From positions 1-17,380 of the forward strand of contig JALLPB010000336.1 in NCBI GenBank assembly GCA_036939975.1: a stretch of 17,380 nucleotides of DNA, read 5' to 3'. The DNA is from Cyclostephanos tholiformis. Taxonomy: Eukaryota > Bacillariophyta > Thalassiosirophyceae > Thalassiosirales > Thalassiosiraceae. Below, piece by piece: positions 1-8,793 of this stretch. The position numbers and the translations under genes are program-made. Under the pieces are notes generated by a model. The model was given only the letters and a program-made list of their open reading frames with translations, was not told the DNA's origin and made no database searches. How positions within the stretch are numbered: the stretch's first letter is position 1; each line of letters starts with the position of its first letter.

Positions 1-187
1 TAAGCTCATAATTTTCTTCTCCTGACCTGAACTACATGCCACTTGTTTACACTCACTTGCCTAGGTCATCCACTGGGAATGGGAAATCTGAAGAAGCTGA
101 GAAATGAATGCCTTCATCCAGTCACTGCCAGTTAGCCGGCATGTTGGGGATGACATGCAATGAATGTGTGCAGTTGCAAAGTAGATC

Positions 188-310
188 CACTATCTTTGCA
201 TTATGTGTAAGTCTCCTTGTCACATATCAACATGAGAACCTTGTCGCTCTCACACTATCTTTGCATTATGTGTAAGTCTCCTTTTCACATATCAACTTTT
301 GTACCTTGTT
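188..310 (+). repeat. Two-copy tandem repeat, 65-nt period
   Basis: A 44-nt block at 188-231 recurs at 253-296 with a single G/T difference. After a short divergent stretch both copies continue with ACCTTGT. The offset is 65 nt, so this is a recent tandem duplication rather than a dispersed element. No coding capacity or palindromic unit is visible. Confidence 0.9.
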
Positions 311-543
311 GTGGAGTGACACGATCGCGACCCACGCCAACGATGCCTCCTTGGAAATGAGAAGTCTGCACCAAAGTCGTGCTCTGCTTGAAAGTTGGGC
401 AAGGGACCATCAAAGACCAAAGGTCGAATTCGGCACCAAAGTCAAATGAGATGCGGAAGTCCATGATGCCCTCATCCTAAGGATAAATTGCATGTGTGGG
501 AGGGGGGGAGAGAGACATCATCGAGATGAGGAACATCGTCCTT

Positions 544-564
544 GCTGCTGCTACCAGCAGCAGC
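544..564. repeat. Perfect 9-bp trinucleotide hairpin
   Basis: GCTGCTGCT (544-552) and AGCAGCAGC (556-564) are exact reverse complements around a 3-nt ACC loop. It lies about 200 nt upstream of the poly(A) polymerase start. It may be a simple-repeat relic; no function is implied by the sequence alone. Confidence 0.7.
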
Positions 565-767
565 GAGGTATTGGGAGGGGACCGTTTCGGCGTGGCTAGA
601 TTCAAAAAATAATACTGAGGAATTAGTACAGGTTTGGGAGTCCAGTATCTACAGTAATAGTGGAAAATAATAGGTATGTACTATACCACGTCTGTACGTC
701 GTAACCATTATTTGCAGAGGTCATTGTACAGTGAGGGCGGGAAAGAGCGAAAAAAATAACAAACACC

Positions 768-3607
768 ATGATCGAGCTATCCACCGTTGTAGGGGGGCGT
801 ACCGTCTCCCCCGCCCTGCCCATAGTCGACGGCTCATCGCCCACCCCCATCGAACTATCCTTCCAACGTACCCTCGACGCGTACGTTGAATCCCACGTCC
901 CGCTCGAATCCGACGATGGCATACGCACGCGCGAGAGGGTTTTGGTCCAGCTGGGCAAACTCCATAGGGAGTGGGTGCGGGGCGTGGCAATGAAACGGGG
1001 ATTGAATAACGATGCGATTGATGCGTCGGGAGGCGAATTGTTTACGTCAGGAAGTTACAGGCTGGGCGTGCACGAGCCGGGGGCGGACATTGGTGAGAGA
1101 GTAAAATCATATGTATATTTGAAATTTATGAGTTCACCAATATTTGCTATTATTTTAACCCTACCACCCCCCCCACCCCCCCACCCATTCGACGATTCTT
1201 GTGGCGAAATTCATACAAGACTGCATCGCCGTGGCGCCCAACATTTGCACCCGAGACGACTTCTTCGGCAACGGCTACGTCCCCCCGCGTGGCATCGACG
1301 AAGACGACGACGACCCGAATGCCCCCCCCCGTCGCGATCCCGATAGCCTCGCCGAGCGTATACGACGTCATCCGGACGTCACCAACTTCGTCCCGGTCGA
1401 GAACGCCGCCGTCCCGATACTCACCTTTGATTGGGAGGGGGTGAACATCGACCTCCTCTACGCGAGGGTCGCCGCTCCGTCGGTGCCGCCGGGCATTGAC
1501 ATCGACGATGATGCCGTCCTTAGCGGCGTCGATTCCGCCACAGAGAAGAGCCTCAACGGTCCGAGGGTGACGAATCTCATAGCCGCCCTCGCGGGCGGAA
1601 CCGAGGAGAGGTACAGGACCTTCCTTTACGTCGTACGTCTCGTTAGGAAGTGGGCTAAGTGTCGTGGTCTGTACTCGAACAAGATGGGATATTGGGGGGG
1701 GGTGAACATCAATATTGCCGTGTGCCTCGTCCTGCAGCTATATCCCAACGCCTGCCCGGCGAGTCTCCTTCGTAGGTTCTTCCTAGTATTCAAGTCGTGG
1801 AGGTGGCCGAATCCAGTCATGCTCACGAGGCCCCACGACGCCGAGCTTGGCCTGCCCGTTTGGAATTCCCACCAAGCGGCCACGATGAGGCAGGTGGCGC
1901 CGATGATCACGCCCGCGTATCCGGCGATGAACTCGACGTTGAGCATAAGCCGACAGACGCTGCAGATACTCCACGAGGAGTTCTGTAGGGGTCACAACAT
2001 CGTGGATAAGCTGTACAAAGATTATCAGAGGGGGGACGTACTCGACGATGCGGACCTATCAAGCGGCGAGGTTTGGAGGGAGCTGTTCGAGCCGTCCGAC
2101 TTCTTCATCGCCTATCCGCACTACCTGAGCCTGTGCATCGTCGGTCCCACGCAGCAGGACGCCCAGGCGTGGGCTGGATTTGTGGAGAGTCGCATGCGCA
2201 AGCTCGTGTCGGACATGATGGGTCGATCGTTGCCGCTATCGAAGGTCCAGCTCTGGCCGAAGAAGTTCGACGCGTGCGTGGCCGACAGGTCGGCGCTGCT
2301 CACGCATGCCCAACGGGCGAACTCGATCACGTACTTCATCGGGTTCAAGGTGGACACCCTCCGCATGAGGGGGAACCAGCTTGACTTGGAGAGGCAGCTA
2401 ACCAACTTTCGCAACTTCGAGTTATCAAGGTTTTATCCCCTGGTACCGGGCATGGACATACTTCCCAAATCGTTCCTTGTAAAGGAGCTGCCGAGGATGT
2501 GCTTCGAGGGGATGTACGAGGGGGGGAAAGTCGGCGCGATGAAACGCAGGAGGATGCTAATCGAGGCGGATCCCAAACGCCGGGAGGCGAAGAATAAGAG
2601 GACACTCGCGAGGCTGAAGAGGAAGATGGAGGCCATGCAACGCAGGAAGAAGGAGAAGGCGGAGGCGGATGCGGACCCCACGGCCAATATTGCCAACGCG
2701 AACGACGGGGAATTCGTCGACGAAGCGGCGCGCGCGAAGATTGAGGCGACGACGGGGGAAGATACCTCGGATTCGCGCAATAAGCGCAAGCGTGAAGACG
2801 AAGGCGAGACGTATCCTGTAAAGGGAGAAGATGGCGAAGACGACGAGGTAGAGGAGGAAGAAGCTGCCCTCCTGGAAAGCGCTCTGGACGCCATCGAAGG
2901 CGCAGCCGGTGTCGAACGGCATAAAACGCGAGAGGAGGCCGAAATCGATCGGCAGAAGCTCCTCGCTGGCGAGCTCCTTTGCGATGGAGAGGACGAGCCG
3001 GACCGTGGGGGGGACGCCAACGCAGCTTTCTCTAATGGCGATGCAAAAAACGATCGCCAGCTGACCCAAGAAGAGCGCGAGGCCGAGGTACTCCGGAGGT
3101 CCGGTCTTGTAATTGTCAGCGATGACGAGGCGACCGTGATCGGCGGGAACAGGATACTTCCGTGGAGGCATGGATACAAACGGATGGCGGCAGGCGGCTT
3201 TAAGAGAGAAGAACCCCCCGGCGACATGGGGGGAGACGATAAAGCTAACGCCGAGGAGATACCGCAGAAACAGATATCTGGAAGAGGTAGAATGACAATC
3301 AAATTCAAGACTAAGTTCGACGTCATTGAGCTGGACGCAGGCGGACGTGTGATCGATAAAGGTAAGACTGACCTGACCTCTTTACCCCATAATGTATTTC
3401 TATATGCTGTAAACCTTTTTTATTAATACTGTTCGTCACATTCTTGGTTCATTGTGGGTTAATTGAAAAGGTGATGACGATTTTATGCCGTCTCTTAAAT
3501 GGATTGGAAGGAAGGGCGGGTTTGAATTTAAACTAGGTGAGAGAGGCTTGGGATACTATCGAACTGGCACGAAGGTGGTTGTTCCTTCGAATATATCATA
3601 TTCTTGA
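768..3607 (+). CDS. Nuclear poly(A) polymerase with long charged tail and C-terminal GLGYY module (3 exons)
   Basis: Exons 768-1092, 1220-3361 and 3471-3607 join in frame to 867 residues. The enzyme should add poly(A) tails to cleaved pre-mRNA in the nucleus, using ATP and two metal ions. The nucleotidyltransferase signature GSYRLGV is followed by G105-A-D-I-D109, giving two catalytic aspartates (107, 109); the third is Asp186 in VNIDLLYARV. The central domain shows SLNGPRVT, YSNKMGYWGGV, WPNPVML and the very typical ITPAYPAMNST; the RNA-binding part shows FEPSDFF and WAGFVESR. From about residue 548 the protein becomes Lys/Arg-rich and then strongly acidic, with a KRKR nuclear-localisation-like patch near 630. 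The last exon encodes residues 823-867, including FEFKLGERGLGYYRTG. The core is clear; the tail is unusual for the family. The start is the first ATG in an open frame that extends little further. The gene is convergent with the channel gene downstream. Confidence 0.92.
1093..1219 (+). other. Intron 1 of poly(A) polymerase gene
   Basis: A GT-AG intron of 127 nt (GTGAGA donor, ACAAG acceptor) inserted in phase 1. It splits the codon of Asp109, the second catalytic aspartate: G at 1092 joins AC at 1220-1221. The join restores GADID followed by CIAVAP, as expected from the family motif GADID-x-LCVAP. The intron has a C-rich tract around 1160-1180, well before the acceptor. Confidence 0.9.
3362..3470 (+). 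other. Intron 2 of poly(A) polymerase gene
   Basis: A 109-nt GT-AG intron (GTAAGA donor, GAAAAG acceptor), phase 1. Reading through it instead gives a stop shortly after, at 3424-3426, so intron retention would replace the GLGYY module by about 20 unrelated residues. Splicing gives a coherent basic and aromatic tail, which is why it is preferred. Confidence 0.85.
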
Positions 3608-3862
3608 TCCACTATATAAAAATACTATGATGTAAATCATGATGATGAAAGTGTGTGAACAGTGCCTTTCAATCCAATTAGTTATGGTTTGTTATACAAT
3701 TCAACAAGGATTAATTTTCTGTAGATGACAGTGTTGAGCAAAAGATCAGTTTTTATGCGAGTCTCATGTGTCACATCAAAGATTCCCCAACGACGAAACC
3801 CTCACTGTTCGGCTAAGACTTTCCGAAAGCACTCCTCGTTAAACATAGAACAAATCGAAGAA

Positions 3863-6800
3863 TCAATCTTGATGCTCTTCAATATCTGATGAAGAGTCAG
3901 CATCAGAGGGAGGCACCATCACATTCGACTCTCCCGGCATCGATTTCACAAACACAGTATTCGTCGTAGTGTAGTGATCGTAGTGAATGTCAAGCTTGAG
4001 GAGGATTTGCGTGCAAAAAAACTCGAGGTCTCCTCTAGCTTGCAAAATGGGCAGCAGTTCCTGCCATGACTTGACGTGTTCGACTCTTGCGGAGTAGATA
4101 ACCAAACGGTTGGGGATGTCCACCTTGACGATCCTGAAGTTGATGAGGCGAGCCCATATGCGAGGATGGTCTCGGATGTATTGCAATAGTGCCGACTTGA
4201 AAATTTGTACTTGTTCGTTCGTTACGTCAAGTGTCATCAGCAATTGTACATTCACCAAGGCGTTGAGTGACCTAGCGTGATTGACAATCCTTGTATTTGC
4301 AATTGCGCCATTATTTACCGTCGATAGCTCATTCGTGCGAGCTAGGCGAAGCGTGGTTGTGAATAAATTGCAGTCCTCAACGATCCAAGTGTCGTGATAA
4401 CCGGGATCGTCACTGTTATCGGGCGCCCCTACATAATCGACGATGGAAATTCTATCACCAAGGTCAAAGGGTCGACGAACGGCGATCATAATCATCCCTT
4501 CAATTATTTTAGCCACAGATGGCCCAAGCGCGAATGCAAATGAGACAATTACAGTCGACATCGAGATGAGAAGTGTCCAGGGATTCATTTGGAGGAGGGT
4601 CATAATTGTCAGCGTAAGGACGAAATAAAATATCCCGTTGAAAATGTTTTCTAGCACATCATCGATCAGAGTCGAATTTCTGTTTTACGGCGAAAACAGT
4701 ATTAGTCGAGACATAAATAGCTGGGGGGGGGGGGGCGTGCATCGCAACATGTAAAAGTTACTCTCACCCAACACTCGCGCGGAGATATCTGATCCTTTTA
4801 TAGATTCCATCACACGATTGAACAAAATGCAATAAAGACACTTCAGAGAATTTGTCCGGTCGAAACAGTTTTACAAGGCGTTTTGCCTTTGCAACATCGA
4901 ATGTCTCATCAATGTTGTATGCCAAAACCCCAATGACATCAAAATGTAACACATTGGATTTTGGTGAAAACTTGAGCAGGCGTTTATACAGGCTCTTTGC
5001 AGAATCAATACACGACTCTCTGGTAAATGCAGGACCAAAAGAAGAACCGAATGGGTGGGTATCATCAAGGAAAGTCAACGCCTTTCTGAATCGTAGTATT
5101 TCGTTAATTGTAGGATGTGCCTGTGAGAACGAGTTCGGGATAACAAATGAATGTTGGTGTGAGTACAAGAAAATGAGGAATTGAATACCAAGCGAGAGAA
5201 AAGAATAATTACCATCTTGTCCGCTTTGTTGACGGGTTCTTCCCATCCATCGAGGAGAGATGTAATGCGCTCAGTTGTGGAAGCTTCGTGGCGAAGACTA
5301 CTAACGGGTTCAAGAACAGATGGAATTGGTGGCTCCACGTTGTCCATCAGCAGCTCAGTGAGATTGCTGATTTCTCCGGTGCTGTTGCGATGATGATGAC
5401 CATCATCATCGTCTTTGTTTCGATTTTCATCACCCGGCAACGTACTCATTGGCTCGCAATCATCTGAAGGGTTCCGGTTGGAGTGAAGGGCGTCGGTATT
5501 GTTATTAGATTTGATTTTTCCTTCATCACCTTCCTCGTCGGAATCTGAATATGACGTCATTGTGTCGTCTTTTTTGAGAACACCAATCATCATGGTAGAA
5601 GATCTGTTGATTTTATCTTGTAGGGTGAAAGACTTATGTGATGAATTTCTCAAACCACTATGAATACTCGCATCTGAATCAGGACTGTCGCTCTTCTCAG
5701 GATCATAATTGGAAATAGCATTGCCAAGATTTGCCACTTCCGTAAGTAGAAGCATCATCTCAAAAACTTTTTCCAAGCGTTGTTTGTAGTGATTATACCT
5801 GCAATGAATGCTCAAATGTGAGAAATATTGTGTGTTGATTCAATCTCCATCCTCAATTTGTGTGGGCAGTACGAGATAGAGAATACATTTTATCACTCAC
5901 AAGCGTTTCGATAAATAGAGGGCCAGGACAGTTCTTTTCAGCGAGGTGGCAACACCCACGACAACGAAGGCCACCAATATTTCCCTATAAATGTCAGATT
6001 CCACCACTGAACCGCTAGGATTTTCGGCAGTGAACATTTCAATATCCGTAAAATAAAGCCAATGACTCCAGAAAATATTTTCATCGTCACGCATGCCCTG
6101 AATTAGTAGAAAATTCAGAATTCCCCAAATAGTTAGTGTAAAAGGCCAGCCCCTGGCATTTATAATGTAGAGTGTTGCCAAAGGGCCAATTAGTTGAACA
6201 CTGACGCCACTGCGCACTGCCGCCACGTCTACGAAACAAGTGTGCGTAGAAGACGTAAGAATCGGTTGAACAATACTTATCAATAGACCACGTAGTTAAT
6301 TCTCACCCACAATCAAGTATTCAGCAATTGATGCCATCTTTGCAGTAGAATGAACGCATAGAATAATTAGTCGAAAGTGAAAGATGTAGAGCAACATGCA
6401 ATCCCCTGTGTATGACTTGCCTGCAAGGTCACAAAGTGGCGCAGAAGGAACAAAATCCACCAAGATATGGAAGCGTTTGTAGGGAAAACCGGAAGAATTG
6501 GATTATTCATCTTGTAGTAGAGAAATGCCGAGATAGCCAGGGCAGGCACGATGATCATAGACAGTTCATTTTGTAAGAAGCACCACAGTCGCTGTTTAAC
6601 AAAATCTCCATCAAAAGCGACTACCAAATTTCTCATCTGTTTGCGGAGCTCGATCCACCACAGGAAGAATTTATAGATTCGACTGCCCGGAGCTGGCCGT
6701 GTTAAATACGAAATGATTCTTCGCGGTCGGGGGATTTGTATACTGCTTTCTCGAATGCTTTGTCTCAATATTGGTGTTTGCTCATTAATGCCACCATCCT

Positions 6801-8193
6801 CAACCTTCGTGGAAGTGTCCTCGTCATCTACTGGAGGTACCTCGGGATGCGACGCCACAAGCTGAGATAGAAAGGCAGCGTTTTCCTGTTCAAGCACGCC
6901 AGAACTTCTTACGTCTTCTGCTTCTTCTCCCTCGGAGATCTTGCAAAGTTCTTCGACATGTTCTGCCACCTCAAACAAATGGTCAATGTTGGATTTATGC
7001 TTTTGTACATAATTTGGAGCGGTCGACGACGGACGCTGAGGCCGGTATCCCCAGGCACCCCTGGAAACAAAACTTGATTGTATTTCCGCAGTACGAGGCC
7101 CACTAAGTCGATTTGATTTGATCCTGTTTGCTCCCTCTCCGCTTTTGTGGCTGCCTTCAGTTCTACGTTGACTCCCAGTAGAACCGTTGTCAGTATCGCG
7201 CTGTTTTTCTAGAATATACATCCAACTAGTAGCATTACTTTCGTCACTGAAGAGCCGTAGTTCCTCCATATCATTGGCGGCCTGTGTTTTCATCAATAGG
7301 GCGACAGATCTCGCTCGTTCTCCGGGATTTGTCAACCCCTCAAACCGAGGGAGAGCAGACTTGACGCGCTGATGCCTATCGCCACGATTGAGAGGGGCTG
7401 CGTGACTATTTTGATCAGACACATCGGAGAGCGCCTGCACCAGCTCTTCGTTGCCTAAATTTAATGCCCAGTCAGCGTCAGCAGTAAAGTTCCGTTGCCT
7501 CGATTCCTCCTGGAGTATTCGACCTTGCGACATGCTGCGGTTCAGTAGATTCGGTCGTCTTGATCCCTCGAAATTTAAATTTTCAATTAAATTTCTGCTC
7601 GAGGCCTGACGTTTGGGCGAATCAATGTTTGGAAAAATGGTAGAAATCCGACGATGATGATGACTCGATGATGGAGGGGGATCATCTTCATTGGCAAATG
7701 TAACATGGCGACGTTCGAGCACATCCAGAAGCGTCTGACGAAATCACGTGGCACAGCCAAAAATCACAGACAAGCTTGAATAATGACGATTCCAGCAAAT
7801 AGTAACCGTGAAAAAGATACTACGCACCGTTTCTGCTTCGTCTTCCACGGGTTGTTTGTCCAGGCTCGCCAGGAGAAGTCGAATGTCCGTTGTCACCGGC
7901 GCATGAGCGCCGGCGCCCAGAATTTGCTCAGACCTATTAATGCCACCTTGGCTTCCGTCGGAGTTGGTCCTGTCGCGTAAGCCACCATGTGAGGCGATTG
8001 ATTGATCTCGTCCGCCAAATCTATTCCCTTGGGAGGTGTTGACTCTACGAACTAGTTGGGGTCTGCTTCGTTGGGGCATGAAAGATTGGGTGTTCGACGA
8101 ACTAGGCGCTGCTGGCAGAGGTGGACGCGGCCGACGTCCCGTTTGTGGTTGGACTGGCGGCGGAGTTCCATCATCCCTTGCGGTTTCGCCCAT
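3863..8193 (-). CDS. MscS-type mechanosensitive ion channel, eukaryotic multi-domain form (7 exons)
   Basis: Exons on the minus strand: 8193-7828, 7734-6421, 6337-6307, 6228-5901, 5798-5213, 5120-4768 and 4679-3863. They join in frame to 1264 residues. The protein should be a membrane channel opened by bilayer tension. Residues 1-500 are polar, Ser/Arg-rich and probably cytosolic. Hydrophobic segments lie near 513-531, 545-572, 580-620 and 655-680. A soluble region (about 690-1000) contains a Ser/Asp-rich linker and then a fold typical of algal and fungal MscS relatives, with LVKLFRPDKFSEVSLLHFV in an EF-hand-like position but without the calcium-binding acidic residues. The pore-lining helix and start of the beta domain are recognisable as FAFALGPSVAKIIEGM and RRPFDLGDRI (about 1035-1065). 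The usual small-protein MscS is under 300 residues; only the last third matches it. ATG 8193 is the first in-frame ATG after an upstream stop; a 5' non-coding exon cannot be excluded. Confidence 0.88.
4680..4767 (-). other. Intron 6 of MscS-type channel gene, with C13 tract
   Basis: An 88-nt GT-AG intron (donor GTGAGA, acceptor AAAACAG), phase 2. It joins YLRASVG to NSTLIDDVLENIFN. On the transcribed strand it contains 13 consecutive C followed by AG (plus-strand G-run 4723-4735), a second, strong-looking acceptor; using it would bring in a stop codon within a few codons. Confidence 0.82.
5121..5212 (-). other. Intron 5 of MscS-type channel gene
   Basis: A 92-nt GT-AG intron (donor GTAATT, acceptor CTCACAG), phase 0. 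It joins NKADKM to AHPTINEILRFRKAL. Confidence 0.78.
5799..5900 (-). other. Intron 4 of MscS-type channel gene
   Basis: A 102-nt GT-AG intron (donor GTGAGT, acceptor ATTGCAG), phase 2. It joins YLSKR-L to YNHYKQRLEK at the end of the last N-terminal membrane segment. Confidence 0.82.
6229..6306 (-). other. Intron 3 of MscS-type channel gene
   Basis: A 78-nt GT-AG intron (donor GTGAGA, acceptor TTCGTAG), phase 1, the shortest in the window. The split codon becomes GAC (Asp). Confidence 0.78.
6307..6337 (-). other. 31-nt micro-exon (exon 3) of MscS-type channel gene
   Basis: Ten codons plus one base (MASIAEYLIV and the first base of an Asp codon), flanked by an AG acceptor and a GTGAGA donor. 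It completes the second hydrophobic segment and restores VDVAAVRSGV across the next junction. Skipping 31 nt would shift the frame, so inclusion is obligatory for a functional channel. Confidence 0.72.
6338..6420 (-). other. Intron 2 of MscS-type channel gene, apparent GC-AG intron
   Basis: An 83-nt intron whose donor reads CAG|GCAAGT on the minus strand, which matches the known consensus of the rare GC-AG class, with acceptor CTGCAAAG. It is phase 0 and joins RHFVTLQ to MASIAEYLIV, keeping the hydrophobic helix continuous. No GT donor nearby gives an in-frame, family-like join. Confidence 0.7.
7735..7827 (-). other. Intron 1 of MscS-type channel gene
   Basis: A 93-nt GT-AG intron in phase 0 (donor GTGCGT, acceptor TCGTCAG on the minus strand). 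It joins EDEAET to TLLDVLERR. Without removal the frame stops at 7744-7746. Confidence 0.75.
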
Positions 8194-8379
8194 TGCCTCG
8201 TGGATATGCGCAAAAGATACACGAGAATCCAAAATGCTCGTTATCACTGCAACGTTGTCATGTCATACCATAGAGAGTAATATGTAATATCATCTCCAAC
8301 GTTGTTTTCATTCATCTGTTGTTTTTTTTAGAGAAAGGGATTTTGTATCATACTACTACATAATACACATCAACTGTGC

Positions 8380-8508
8380 TTTTTATGTGTGTCATGTAAG
8401 GATTATTATAATACGTAGGCAAGTAAGTATGTTGTACTTTATCCATACACACGCGGTGAATGATTTCGAGCTTGTATTCTTCCGGGACCCACTAGGTAGC
8501 TTGGCACC
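8380..8508 (+). repeat. Diverged direct repeat, copy 1
   Basis: The core 8457-8488 matches 10682-10713 at 28 of 32 positions by eye (TGAATGATTTCGA, TTGTATTC, CCGGGAC). Similarity continues on both sides with small indels: TTTTTATGT...GATTAT before it and CCCACTA...CTTGGCAC after it. Confidence 0.7.
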
Positions 8509-8571
8509 CGGAAAGGCTGGTAAAGTAACACGTGACCAGACATCAGGGTACCTATAATATACTAAGGTACT

Positions 8572-8733
8572 CTAGAAAAAGTATTACTACTGCTGTAATA
8601 ACAATTGTCGTCAGGAGTTAGCTAAGGGTTCGCCTTAGCTAACCATTCGCTAACCCTTAGCTAACCGGTAGCTAACACTTCGATTACAGCTAAATAAGGC
8701 GACAATTGTTAAATCAGCGGTAGTATTTTTAGT
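8572..8733. repeat. Foldback (MITE-like) element with internal TTAGCTAA repeats
   Basis: A perfect 12-bp inverted repeat, TAACAATTGTCG at 8599-8610 and its complement at 8700-8711, is extended outward by an imperfect match to about 8572 and 8733 (TATTACTAC against GTAGTATT). The interior carries the octamer TTAGCTAA at 8618, 8635 and 8657 and a shortened copy at 8669. GTTAGCTAAGG (8617-8627) pairs perfectly with 8633-8643 around a GTTCG loop. There is no coding capacity. A TA target-site duplication is possible but not clear. Confidence 0.75.
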
Positions 8734-8793
8734 GGCGAAACTGCCTCCTAAAACAACAGATTAATTTGCTCACCGTTCCTCATCCCACCGGCG

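Larger units (their letters stand above)
1..767. other. Intergenic region upstream of the poly(A) polymerase gene
   Basis: I see no supportable gene here. The stretch holds a two-copy 65-nt tandem repeat (188-310), a G-rich run near 498-515, a perfect GCT/AGC hairpin (544-564) and a short inverted repeat GGTAT/ATACC at 673-687, about 80 nt before the start codon of the downstream gene. The last few hundred bases presumably contain its promoter and 5' leader, but I cannot identify a convincing TATA box or initiator. The reverse-strand open frames that run from about 620 into the first exon lack any family resemblance and look like shadows. Confidence 0.6.
8194..8793. other. Divergent intergenic region between channel and NADH dehydrogenase genes
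   Basis: This 600-nt stretch must hold the promoters of both flanking genes. It contains one copy of a diverged repeat (about 8380-8508), a CACGTGAC palindrome-type motif at 8529-8536 of the kind bound by bHLH or bZIP factors, and a foldback element (8572-8733) that ends only 60 nt before the NADH dehydrogenase start. I see no coding sequence. Confidence 0.6.

Noticed and set aside
188..310. CRISPR-like array
   Set aside because: There are only two units in direct tandem, without distinct spacers or a palindromic repeat, in a eukaryotic setting.
768..1346. A 192-residue protein reading straight through the first intron
   Set aside because: The downstream part is Pro/His/Arg junk from the C-rich intron, whereas splicing restores the complete GADID motif and the rest of poly(A) polymerase.
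2433..3326. Long reverse-strand open frames (297 and 204 residues) opposite the poly(A) polymerase exon
   Set aside because: They are Ser/Arg-rich mirror images of the charged Lys/Glu-rich coding strand, with no family motif, and lie wholly inside a well-supported exon.
3863..8193. Several separate small genes on the minus strand instead of one channel gene
   Set aside because: All six junctions keep frame and have GT/GC-AG borders, and the joined product restores continuous membrane helices and the MscS core.
8599..8711. tRNA or other structured RNA gene at the inverted repeats
   Set aside because: No cloverleaf, no T-loop consensus and no A/B box were found; the nested palindromes fit a foldback transposon remnant better.
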